From Comamonadaceae bacterium (GTDB lineage: Bacteria; Pseudomonadota; Gammaproteobacteria; Burkholderiales; Burkholderiaceae_C): 12,257 nucleotides of DNA. The stretch is from contig CANHGF010000038.1 of assembly GCA_947460065.1 (NCBI GenBank), forward strand, positions 1-12,257. The letters are read 5' to 3'. The notes beneath the pieces were generated by a model, which was given only the letters and a program-made list of their open reading frames with translations, was not told the DNA's origin and made no database searches. Below, piece by piece: positions 6,076 through 12,257 of the stretch. The translations under genes and the position numbers were made by a program. Numbering within the stretch: the first letter of the stretch is position 1; each line of letters begins with the position of its first letter.

Positions 6076-7380
6076 ATGGAACAAACCGCAGCCGCCGGCA
6101 TACTGCTGGTCGCGATTTTTATCTTGCTGGGCGGCGGTCTTTGGATCGCGCTGTCACTGATCACGGTGGGCGTGATCGGCATCGCCTTTTTCTCCAACGC
6201 GCCGGTGGGCAAACTGCTGGCTACCACCGTCTGGGGCCAAAGCTCTGAATGGGCCATGACCGCCTTGCCCCTGTTCATATGGATGGGCGAGATCCTGTTT
6301 CGAACGCGCCTGTCCGAAGACATGTTCACCGGCCTGGCCCCCTGGGTGCGCAGGCTGCCGGGGCGGCTGTTGCACGTCAATGTGATTGGCTCTGGCATCT
6401 TTGCTGCTGTATCGGGCTCATCGACCGCCACCGCAGTGACCATCGGCCGCATGACCGTGCCCGAGTTGCTCAAGCGCGGCTACAACGAACAGGTGGTGCT
6501 GGGCTCGCTGGCCGGTGCTGGCACCCTGGGCATCATGATCCCGCCATCGATCATCATGATCGTCTACGGCGTGGCAGCCAATGTGTCGATTGCGCGGCTG
6601 TTCATCGCCGGTATCCTGCCCGGGCTTTTGCTGGTGCTGCTTTTTATGGGCTGCATCATGCTGCACGCCTGGATGAACCCGAAAGCGATTCCGCCGGCCG
6701 ACCCGCCCATCACCTTGGGGCAAAAGCTCTATGCCTCGCGCCGCCTGTTTCCGATCATCACCCTGATCGTGCTGGTGATCGGCTCGATCTATGCGGGCTT
6801 TGCCACCGCCACCGAGGCTGCGGGTGTTGGCGTCATGGGCGCGCTGATTTTGGCGGCGCTCACCGGCACTTTGAGTTGGAAGAGCTTTCGCGAAAGCCTG
6901 ATGCAGGCCACAGAAACCTCGTGCATGCTGGCTTTCATCATTGCCGGGGCGGCTTTCACCACCGTGGCCATGGGCTTTACCGGCATCCCCAAGGCGCTGG
7001 CCGAACTGATCATCGAGTGGCAGCTGACGCCGGCCATGCTGATCGCGACCCTGACCGTGCTGTATGTGATCCTGGGCTGTTTCCTCGACGGCGTCTCCAT
7101 GATCGTGCTGACCTTGTCGGTGGTGATGCCCATGATCAACGCGGCCGGCATCGATCCGATCTGGTTTGGCATTTACATTGTGCTGGTGGTCGAGATCGCC
7201 ACCATCACGCCGCCGGTGGGCTTCAACCTTTTCGTGCTGCAAGGACTGTCCAAACGGGACATCGTCTACATCTCCAAGGGGGCCATCCCGTCCTTTTTGG
7301 CACTGGTGCTGGCCTGCTGCCTGCTGTGGTTCTTCCCAGGCATTGCCACCTACCTGCCCTCGGTGATGTACGGCAACTGA
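6076..7380 (+). CDS. TRAP transporter large permease (DctM family)
   Basis: A 434-residue, strongly hydrophobic protein of usual DctM length, with roughly a dozen membrane segments. Diagnostic motifs include the NVIGSGIFAAVSGSSTATAV segment (102-121), LAGAGTLGIMIPPSI (145-159), a second-repeat GCFLDGVSMIVLTL and the C-terminal ITPPVGFNLFVLQG. The two SGSS/PP-type repeats reflect the inverted-repeat elevator fold of the ion-transporter superfamily. It carries the substrate with sodium across the inner membrane, fed by the upstream binding protein. The Shine-Dalgarno site is weak (GAG before the ATG), consistent with coupling to the dctQ-type gene five bases upstream. It ends just before the inverted repeat at 7391-7414. 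Confidence 0.94.
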   Translation: MEQTAAAGILLVAIFILLGGGLWIALSLITVGVIGIAFFSNAPVGKLLATTVWGQSSEWAMTALPLFIWMGEILFRTRLSEDMFTGLAPWVRRLPGRLLHVNVIGSGIFAAVSGSSTATAVTIGRMTVPELLKRGYNEQVVLGSLAGAGTLGIMIPPSIIMIVYGVAANVSIARLFIAGILPGLLLVLLFMGCIMLHAWMNPKAIPPADPPITLGQKLYASRRLFPIITLIVLVIGSIYAGFATATEAAGVGVMGALILAALTGTLSWKSFRESLMQATETSCMLAFIIAGAAFTTVAMGFTGIPKALAELIIEWQLTPAMLIATLTVLYVILGCFLDGVSMIVLTLSVVMPMINAAGIDPIWFGIYIVLVVEIATITPPVGFNLFVLQGLSKRDIVYISKGAIPSFLALVLACCLLWFFPGIATYLPSVMYGN

Positions 7381-7390
7381 TCGGCCCGGC

Positions 7391-7414
7391 GGCCTGGTTC
7401 AGCCGAACCAGGCC
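7391..7414. terminator. Perfect 10-bp inverted repeat at a convergent junction
   Basis: GGCCTGGTTC (7391-7400) and GAACCAGGCC (7405-7414) flank a 4-nt loop, 11 bases after the dctM-type stop. The repeat contains the stop codon and last codons of the leftward SDR gene (stop at 7399-7401). It probably acts as a shared hairpin that ends or stabilises both convergent transcripts. Neither side has a real T-run, so efficient intrinsic termination is uncertain. Confidence 0.5.
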
Positions 7415-8391
7415 TTGTGGGCCAAGGCCCACTGGGCGTAAGCGCCGGCCTGCAGCGCCACATCGGCCTGCAGGTCCCAGCCTTCGGCCTGGGCGCGCGA
7501 GCAACGCAAGGCGCTGCGCTGGCGGCTGAGGTCATCGAACAGATCGATATTGGGCGGCTGCGCGCCGTCGGTCAAGGCCCAATCAAAGCCGGGGTCGAGC
7601 AACTGCAAGGCCTGGCAAAAGACCGACGGGTGCCACACCCGGCCGGGCGAGAGGTTGTAGATGCGGTGGGCCAATGTATCGGCCTGCAGCATGCCGGCCA
7701 GGGCCTGTGCGACCTGCGCCGAATGCACCCAGTCGCGCTGGCCCTGCGGCGCCAGCCGCACCGGCTGGCCCTGCGCCCAACGTCGCGCGATTTGCCACAG
7801 CGGCGACAAGGTGTCGCGCAAGCCAGTATCGCGCTCCCAGGGGCCGTAGGCGGCGGTGATGCGCGCCTGCGCCACCCGCAGGCCATGCAGCTCTTCGTAG
7901 CGCCGGCCTATGCCCTCAATCGCCACCTTGCCGATGCCGTACAAATTGGCCGGTGAAGTGGGCTGTGTTTCGTCCAGGTCCCGGCCCTCAAAAATCGCCT
8001 GGCCGTAAACCGCCGAGGAGCTGGCCAAGACCACCCGGCGCACGCCGGCATGCACACAGGCGTCGAGCGCATTGACGGTGCCCATCAGATTGACATCGAG
8101 GATCTCGCGGGTCGCCACCTTCTCACGCGCTTGCGCGGCGGTGATCACCGCGCCGTGAAACAGGTGCGTGGCGCGGTGGTCGCCCAGGCACTGCTTGAAC
8201 TGCGGATCGCGGATGTCACCCTGCACCGTCGTAAGCTGTCCCGGCAAGCGGGCAAATTCGGACAGGGCCTGCGCCGGCAGCGGGTCCATCGAATGCGCGA
8301 GTACGGTATGGCCGGCCCGCAGCAGATGCTCAATCAGACTCAGGCCGATAAAGCCACTGCCGCCGGTGATGGCGATCACATCAGACGACAT
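7399..8391 (-). CDS. NAD-dependent epimerase/dehydratase family protein (extended SDR)
   Basis: A 330-residue extended short-chain dehydrogenase/reductase. The N-terminus carries the nucleotide motif TGGSGFIG (9-16), followed by GDIRD (58-62) and the SSSAVYG strand (124-130). The catalytic Y151-GIG-K155 and the C-terminal RDWVHSAQVAQAL segment (219-230) complete the family pattern. Members oxidise or epimerise sugars, sugar nucleotides or sugar acids using NAD(P). Two starts are possible. I chose ATG at 8391, which has GCAGG upstream and places the first beta strand at the N-terminus. A GTG at 8415 would add eight residues and overlap the upstream flavoprotein stop as GTGA, but lacks a ribosome binding site. 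The gene follows that flavoprotein closely and is presumably cotranscribed with it. The substrate is unknown; a role in acid-sugar catabolism is only inference. Confidence 0.87.
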   Translation of the reverse strand: MSSDVIAITGGSGFIGLSLIEHLLRAGHTVLAHSMDPLPAQALSEFARLPGQLTTVQGDIRDPQFKQCLGDHRATHLFHGAVITAAQAREKVATREILDVNLMGTVNALDACVHAGVRRVVLASSSAVYGQAIFEGRDLDETQPTSPANLYGIGKVAIEGIGRRYEELHGLRVAQARITAAYGPWERDTGLRDTLSPLWQIARRWAQGQPVRLAPQGQRDWVHSAQVAQALAGMLQADTLAHRIYNLSPGRVWHPSVFCQALQLLDPGFDWALTDGAQPPNIDLFDDLSRQRSALRCSRAQAEGWDLQADVALQAGAYAQWALAHKAWFG

Positions 8392-8411
8392 GGCGCCTGC
8401 GCGATCGGCGC

Positions 8412-10415
8412 TCACAGCGCACGGGCCAGCGCGTGGCCCTCATAGACCGCCTCGAGTGCGGTGCGCGCGCTGATGCAGTCACCGGCCAGGTGCCAGTTCA
8501 CCCGCTGACCCTGCGCGGCCAAAGCCTTCAGGCCCTGCTCCAGCTCCTGATCGCTACGCCCGTACTGGGCGCCGACCACGCTGTCAAAACCCTTCTCAAG
8601 CAGCACCTCGCCAGTTGATACATCTTCGAGCGTCAGCGTCTGACCGTCATAGGCCAGCAACTGGCGCAGCAGCACCAGACGCACGCCCTTGTCGCGCAGC
8701 CGCTTGCGGTTGGACAGGGTCGAGTAGATGGTGGCGCGCCAGGCAAAGCCGGCCACCGGCGTGAAGACGGTCACTTGCTTGTCCAGGTCGGCCAGGTGCT
8801 CGATCACCGACAGCGCGGTCCATTCGCCGGTCAGGTCGTAAAACGCGACCCGCTGGCCCAGGGCCTGCGGATCGGCCAGCGCCTGCTCCTGGGTGAGCAA
8901 AGCCTGCCCCTGCGGGGGCGTGACCGCACTGGCGCGGGCGCCTGTGGCCACAATCACTTCGTCAAAGCCGGCCTCCAGCACCGCCTGCGCCGTGGCTTGG
9001 CGGCCCAGCTCGATGTGCACGCCGTGGCGCTTGAGCATTTGCTGCTGGTGATTGAACAGGTGCCCAAAGTCCTGCCGCAAGGCCATGTGCTGCGTCCACA
9101 GCAGCTGCCCACCCAGTTGCTGGCTGCGCTCCCACAGGGTGACGCTGTGGCCGCGCGCCGCCGCCACCCAGGCCGCCTCGCAGCCGGCCGGCCCACCGCC
9201 GATGACCAGCACCCGCTTCGCACTTGCGGTGCGGTCCTGCTCGGCCTCGGGCCAGCGCGCTTCCTGGCCGGCGCGCGGATTGATCAAACAGGTGATGGCG
9301 ATGTTGCGCTCAAGCCGCTGGGAGCAGCCCTGGTTGCAGCCCAGGCAGTGGCGCACCTCATCGGCGCGGCCCTGCGCGTATTTGTTGACCAGCGCTGGGT
9401 CGGCCACATGCGCCCGCGCCATGCCCACCAGATCGGCATGGCCGGCGGCCAGCATGTCCTGCGCGTCCTGCAGCGTGCGGTATTTGCACACGGTAAAAAC
9501 CGCGGTGTTCAGGCCGGCCCCCCGCAGCGCCTGCCGGATGCCCTGCGGCAGGGCGCGAAACTCGGCCACGCCAAAAGCCATGTCGGCCATTTGCGTGCCC
9601 AGCGAATGGCTCATGTGATAGGCCGAGTGCGACACATGAATGAAGTCAATCGCGCAGGCCTGCGCCGCCGCTACCGCGATCTCCTGCGACATCGGCAGGG
9701 TCAGCCCGCCGGGCATGAATTCCTCGGCGCTGATGCGTACGCCCAGGCAAAAATCAGGGCCCACCGCTGCGCGCACCGCCTGCAGGACCTCCAGCGGAAA
9801 GCGCATGCGGTTTGGCACGCTGCCGCCGTACTCATCCTCGCGCTGATTGGACATGGGCGAGAGAAACTGCTGCAGCAAATGCCCGTGGCCCCAGTGCAAT
9901 TCAATGCCGTCCATGCCGGCGGCCACCATATTCAGGGCCACCCGCACATGGGCATCGCGCACCTCGTCCATGCCCTGGCGGTCCAGTGCACGCGGGTGGG
10001 TGGCGCCCAGCGACCAGCGCAAATCACTGGCTGAGACGGACACCGTGCGCTCAAACTCGCCGTCGATCTGCCGGCCCATGTGGCAGATCTGCGCAATCAG
10101 CGCTGCGCCTTCGGCATGCACTGCCTGGGCCACTGCGGCAAAGGCCTCGACCGCGCCGGGCAGGTAGCCGGAGACGCCCTGCGGCCGGCCCAGGGTGTTG
10201 TCCATCACCCGGATGGCCTCGAAGATGATGGCGCCCACACCGCCGCGGGCGCGTTCGCGGTGGTAGTCGACATGGCGCTGGCTGGGCAGGTGGTGCTCGC
10301 CGAAATTGGTGGTGTGCGCCGGCACAAAAATCCGGTTGCGCAAGCTCAAGCGGTTGAGCGTGATGGGCTTGAACACATCGGGGTAGGTGGCATGGCCGGG
10401 CAATGTCTGGCTCAT
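8412..10415 (-). CDS. Old Yellow Enzyme-type FMN/4Fe-4S/FAD oxidoreductase (dienoyl-CoA reductase / TMADH-like)
   Basis: A 667-residue two-part flavoenzyme. Residues about 10-345 form the FMN-binding TIM barrel: VFKPITLNRLSLRNRI near the start, HWGHGHLLQQFLSP (174-187), DEYGGS (194-199) and VGMARAHVADP. Cysteines C357-x2-C360-x3-C364-x11-C376 form the 4Fe-4S site. The C-terminal half has a dinucleotide motif GGGPAG (406-411), ATGA (490-493) and a late AGDC. The second nucleotide-binding fold (about 521-555) has no GxGxxG and instead reads VAFYDLTGEW, as I recall for trimethylamine-dehydrogenase-like members. It may therefore be an amine dehydrogenase/demethylase or an enoate-type reductase. 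The ATG at 10415 was chosen because the 57-residue extension to 10586 has no family similarity and crosses a likely promoter. GAGAG precedes the ATG. Confidence 0.9.
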   Translation of the reverse strand: MSQTLPGHATYPDVFKPITLNRLSLRNRIFVPAHTTNFGEHHLPSQRHVDYHRERARGGVGAIIFEAIRVMDNTLGRPQGVSGYLPGAVEAFAAVAQAVHAEGAALIAQICHMGRQIDGEFERTVSVSASDLRWSLGATHPRALDRQGMDEVRDAHVRVALNMVAAGMDGIELHWGHGHLLQQFLSPMSNQREDEYGGSVPNRMRFPLEVLQAVRAAVGPDFCLGVRISAEEFMPGGLTLPMSQEIAVAAAQACAIDFIHVSHSAYHMSHSLGTQMADMAFGVAEFRALPQGIRQALRGAGLNTAVFTVCKYRTLQDAQDMLAAGHADLVGMARAHVADPALVNKYAQGRADEVRHCLGCNQGCSQRLERNIAITCLINPRAGQEARWPEAEQDRTASAKRVLVIGGGPAGCEAAWVAAARGHSVTLWERSQQLGGQLLWTQHMALRQDFGHLFNHQQQMLKRHGVHIELGRQATAQAVLEAGFDEVIVATGARASAVTPPQGQALLTQEQALADPQALGQRVAFYDLTGEWTALSVIEHLADLDKQVTVFTPVAGFAWRATIYSTLSNRKRLRDKGVRLVLLRQLLAYDGQTLTLEDVSTGEVLLEKGFDSVVGAQYGRSDQELEQGLKALAAQGQRVNWHLAGDCISARTALEAVYEGHALARAL

Positions 10416-10456
10416 CGATGCTCTCTCGGGTAAGGGCAGGTCAGGGTGTGCAGACC

Positions 10457-10485
10457 ATTCTAGGCACAGCGAGCCCTCGGGATAA
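10457..10485 (-). promoter_or_regulatory. Candidate sigma70 promoter for the flavoprotein/SDR operon
   Basis: On the minus strand TTATCC (10480-10485) and TAGAAT (10457-10462) are 17 bp apart. The -10 box matches five of six consensus bases, the -35 only three. Transcription would start near 10450, leaving a leader of about 35 nt before the ATG at 10415. It lies in the 190-bp divergent gap (10416-10605). In that gap I saw no strong promoter for the plus-strand gene; AATACT at 10576-10581 is a possible -10 without a good -35. Confidence 0.4.
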
Positions 10486-10591
10486 CCAGTGCCGGACCTG
10501 CGCAAAATGACAAGCAGAAACTCGGGTTTGTAGGCCCCACAGCCGCCAGAGAAAGTTGGTAGCATCGCCTGCCAGAATACTGACACCTGTT

Positions 10592-10598
10592 AAGAGGA
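10592..10598 (+). promoter_or_regulatory. Ribosome binding site fixing the start at 10606
   Basis: AAGAGGA lies seven bases before the ATG at 10606. It would be too close to the in-frame TTG at 10600, and it is better spaced for 10606 than for the second in-frame ATG at 10612. Confidence 0.75.
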
Positions 10599-10605
10599 CT
10601 TGCTC

Positions 10606-11295
10606 ATGACCATGCCCTGGGAAGGGATCGTTTCTGCCGATGAAATCGCCGCTTACGAGGCTGCCGGCTTTGGCCGTCCGCAGGCCCAGGGCAAGCGCCC
10701 CGCCTTGCTGATCATCGATGTGCAGTACCGCACGGTGGGCACGCAGCGCCAGCCGTTTTGGGAGTCGATCAAGGAGTTCAAGACCTCCTGCGGCGAGGTC
10801 GGCTGGCAAGCGGTCGACCACATTGCGCCCCTGCTGGCCCTGTTTCGCGAGAAGAACCTGCCGGTGCTTTACCCCTATGTGGCCCCCAAGGAAAACTTCG
10901 ACCTTGGCCGCCTGGCCGAAAAAGTGCCGGCCCTGATGGGCGTGGCCGCACACGGCTACCAGTTCGTGCCCGAGATCGCGCCGCGCGAACGCGACGTGCT
11001 GCTGCCCAAGAAGCATCCGAGTGCCTTCTTCGGCACGCCCCTGGCCAGTTATCTGATCGACCTGCAGGTCGACAGCCTGGTGGTCACCGGCTGCACCACC
11101 AGCGGCTGTGTGCGTGGCAGCGTGGTCGATGCCTTTGCGTATAACTTCAAATGCACTGTGCCGATTGAATGCGTCTACGACCGCAGCGCCACCAGCCATG
11201 CGGTCAACCTGTTTGACATGGCGGCCAAGTACGCCGAGGTCAAGCCGGTCAGCGAAGTCATGCAACACATCCGTTCCTTGCCCACCGCCCCATGA
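10606..11295 (+). CDS. Cysteine hydrolase of the isochorismatase superfamily, N-carbamoylsarcosine amidase-like
   Basis: A 229-residue cytoplasmic hydrolase with the full catalytic triad pattern: Asp38 in ALLIIDVQ, a lysine in LPKKHPSAFFGT (K135 or K136), and nucleophile Cys168 in TGCTTSGCVRGSVVDAF. The preceding bulge (TGCTTS) and the later RSATSHAVNLFDMAAKYAEV segment resemble the N-carbamoylsarcosine amidohydrolase branch, which cleaves N-carbamoyl compounds to amine, CO2 and ammonia. Related enzymes instead hydrolyse maleamate, nicotinamide, ureidoacrylate or isochorismate, so the substrate is not proven. The start follows AAGAGGA. The stop overlaps the start of the PuuE-like gene as ATGA (11292-11295), indicating coupling. 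The pairing with a ureide-ring-hydrolase homologue supports an amide or ureide substrate. The triad is intact, so the protein should be active. Confidence 0.88.
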   Translation: MTMPWEGIVSADEIAAYEAAGFGRPQAQGKRPALLIIDVQYRTVGTQRQPFWESIKEFKTSCGEVGWQAVDHIAPLLALFREKNLPVLYPYVAPKENFDLGRLAEKVPALMGVAAHGYQFVPEIAPRERDVLLPKKHPSAFFGTPLASYLIDLQVDSLVVTGCTTSGCVRGSVVDAFAYNFKCTVPIECVYDRSATSHAVNLFDMAAKYAEVKPVSEVMQHIRSLPTAP

Positions 11296-12203
11296 TGAAA
11301 AAATTCGACAACAAGTTCAACCGCTATCCCTTCTCACAACTGCCCAAGCGGCCGGTCTACAACTGGCCCAATGGCAGCAAGCTGGCGGTCTACTTTGCGC
11401 TCAACGTTGAGGCCTTCGAATTCGGCCGCAACCCCGGGCCCGACTTCACCTCGCTGCCGGCCGCGCCCTTTCACCGCGGCTATGCCTACCGCGACTACGG
11501 AAACCGAGTGGGCATCTGGCGCATCCTTGAGCTGTTCGATCGCTACCAGATTCCCCTGGCCATCCTGACCAACACCAGCGTCTATGACGTCTGCCCCGAG
11601 GTGCTCGAGCCGTTTCGGGCGCGTGGCGACGAATTCGTCGGCCACGGCCGCACCAATTCCGAGCGCCAGATCGACATGGACGAGGCCACCGAGCGCGCCA
11701 TGCTGCAGGAGGTGCGCGAGCGCTTCATCCAGGAGGAGGGCAAGCCGCCCAAAGGCTGGCTTGGCCCCTTCATCTCGCAAAGCGCCAAAACCCCCGAGCT
11801 GCTGCTCGAGACCGGCTACACCTATCAGATGGACTGGTTCTTTGATGAGCAGCCGCAGTGGTTCCGCACCGACCGTGGCCCCATCTTGAGCGTGCCTTAC
11901 CCCTCGATGGAGCTCAATGACATCCCGGCCTTCATCAACCGCGGTGCCAGCGACCAGGAATTCACCACCATGGTCACCGACGGCTTCGACCAGCAACTGG
12001 CCGACGGCGAGCGCCACGGCTGGCCGCTGGTCTGCGGTATCTCGCTGCACACCTTCATGATGGGCCAGCCCCATCGCGCCCAGCAGCTCAAGCGCATTCT
12101 TGAGCACATGGCCGCCCAGCGCTCACGCATCTGGTTCACCACGCCAGGGGAGATTGCCGACCATGTGATGGCGCTGCCCGAAGGCACGGTGGCCAAACCC
12201 TGA
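11292..12203 (+). CDS. PuuE-like hydrolase of the polysaccharide deacetylase fold
   Basis: A 303-residue protein with the pattern of the PuuE (uricase-type allantoinase) branch of carbohydrate esterase family 4. Landmarks are RPVYNWPNGSKLAVYFALNVE (20-40, where ordinary deacetylases have the TFDD metal/catalytic motif), YRDYGNRVGIWRILELFD (66-83), FVGHGRTNS (115-123), GWLGPF (155-160), MDWFFDEQP (180-188), LNDIPAF (208-214) and SLHTFMMGQPHR (251-262). The canonical HxxxH metal pair is H118 with Asn122, so the standard zinc site is degenerate. This fits the reported metal-independent activity of Pseudomonas PuuE. No signal peptide is present, so it is cytoplasmic and not a wall or chitin deacetylase. 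It may open a hydantoin-like or other cyclic amide. The ATG could be 11292 or the adjacent 11295. Allantoin itself is not established as substrate. Confidence 0.88.
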   Translation: MMKKFDNKFNRYPFSQLPKRPVYNWPNGSKLAVYFALNVEAFEFGRNPGPDFTSLPAAPFHRGYAYRDYGNRVGIWRILELFDRYQIPLAILTNTSVYDVCPEVLEPFRARGDEFVGHGRTNSERQIDMDEATERAMLQEVRERFIQEEGKPPKGWLGPFISQSAKTPELLLETGYTYQMDWFFDEQPQWFRTDRGPILSVPYPSMELNDIPAFINRGASDQEFTTMVTDGFDQQLADGERHGWPLVCGISLHTFMMGQPHRAQQLKRILEHMAAQRSRIWFTTPGEIADHVMALPEGTVAKP

Positions 12204-12214
12204 AGGGCTCTGCC

Positions 12215-12257
12215 ATGAGCGACTCCTCCTCCGCGAAAACCGGCAAGCGGCCCGAGC
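12215..12257 (+). CDS. Start of an unidentified gene, truncated by the window end
   Basis: ATG at 12215 is preceded by AAGGG (12203-12207) with seven bases of spacing, 11 bases after the PuuE-like stop. Only 14 residues are visible (MSDSSSAKTGKRPE), a hydrophilic, Ser/Lys-rich N-terminus without a signal peptide. The close spacing suggests cotranscription with the two hydrolases. It could be a regulator or another enzyme; nothing seen decides this. Confidence 0.6.
   Translation, partial: MSDSSSAKTGKRPE

Noticed and set aside
8775..10034. Long plus-strand open frame (about 419 codons) opposite the OYE-type flavoprotein.
   Set aside because: The opposite strand encodes a clear flavoenzyme with intact cofactor motifs; this frame has the biased composition of a shadow and no ribosome binding site was noted.
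10556..10581. Possible plus-strand promoter TTGGTA ... AATACT before the cysteine hydrolase.
   Set aside because: The spacer is only 14 bp and the hexamers are poor, so it is not called.
10416..10586. N-terminal extension of the OYE-type flavoprotein by 57 residues.
   Set aside because: The extension has no family similarity, contains a likely promoter, and the ATG at 10415 places the conserved VFKPITL segment at the expected distance from the N-terminus.
1..12257. CRISPR arrays, tRNA/rRNA genes, insertion sequences, phage or toxin-antitoxin genes.
   Set aside because: No repeat-spacer pattern, RNA gene signature, transposase/integrase motif or small toxin-antitoxin pair was found by reading both strands.

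Overview
The window is high-GC, densely coded DNA whose gene content points to a betaproteobacterium of the order Burkholderiales, probably Comamonadaceae-like. The basis is the betaproteobacterial style of the PBP2 C-terminus, a Bug-type periplasmic binding protein, and a TRAP transporter next to catabolic flavoenzymes. This placement is inference from protein style; there is no rRNA or other phylogenetic marker. I see no tRNA, rRNA, CRISPR array, insertion sequence or phage gene.

Layout. (1) 1-637 is the 3' end of a cell-wall gene, mrdA (PBP2). (2) 687-1622 (-) is a DapA-superfamily lyase/aldolase that converges on mrdA. (3) From a divergent 234-bp intergenic region, a Bug/TTT-type solute-binding protein (1857-2831) and an FAD-dependent dehydrogenase/reductase (2828-4315) run rightward with an ATGA overlap. 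(4) A near-consensus sigma70 promoter, with a perfect 25-nt interrupted palindrome upstream of it, precedes a complete TRAP transporter: dctP-type (4495-5475), an intrinsic terminator, dctQ-type (5540-6070), dctM-type (6076-7380). (5) A perfect 10-bp inverted repeat marks the convergent junction with a leftward pair: an NAD-dependent epimerase/dehydratase-family SDR (7399-8391) and an Old-Yellow-Enzyme/iron-sulfur flavoprotein (8412-10415). (6) Divergently, a cysteine hydrolase of the N-carbamoylsarcosine-amidase/isochorismatase superfamily (10606-11295) overlaps by ATGA a PuuE-like, polysaccharide-deacetylase-fold hydrolase (11292-12203). A further gene begins at 12215.

How they may work together. 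After mrdA this reads as a catabolic region: two periplasmic capture systems for small, probably carboxylated compounds, an aldolase-type lyase, two flavoenzymes, an SDR and two amide/ureide hydrolases. The most specific hypothesis comes from 8412-12203. A PuuE-like hydrolase could open a cyclic ureide, an N-carbamoyl-type amidase could remove the carbamoyl group, and a TMADH/dienoyl-CoA-reductase-like flavoenzyme could oxidise or demethylate the product. The substrate cannot be read from sequence, and the two halves of the region may serve separate pathways. No regulator gene is visible unless it is the gene starting at 12215.
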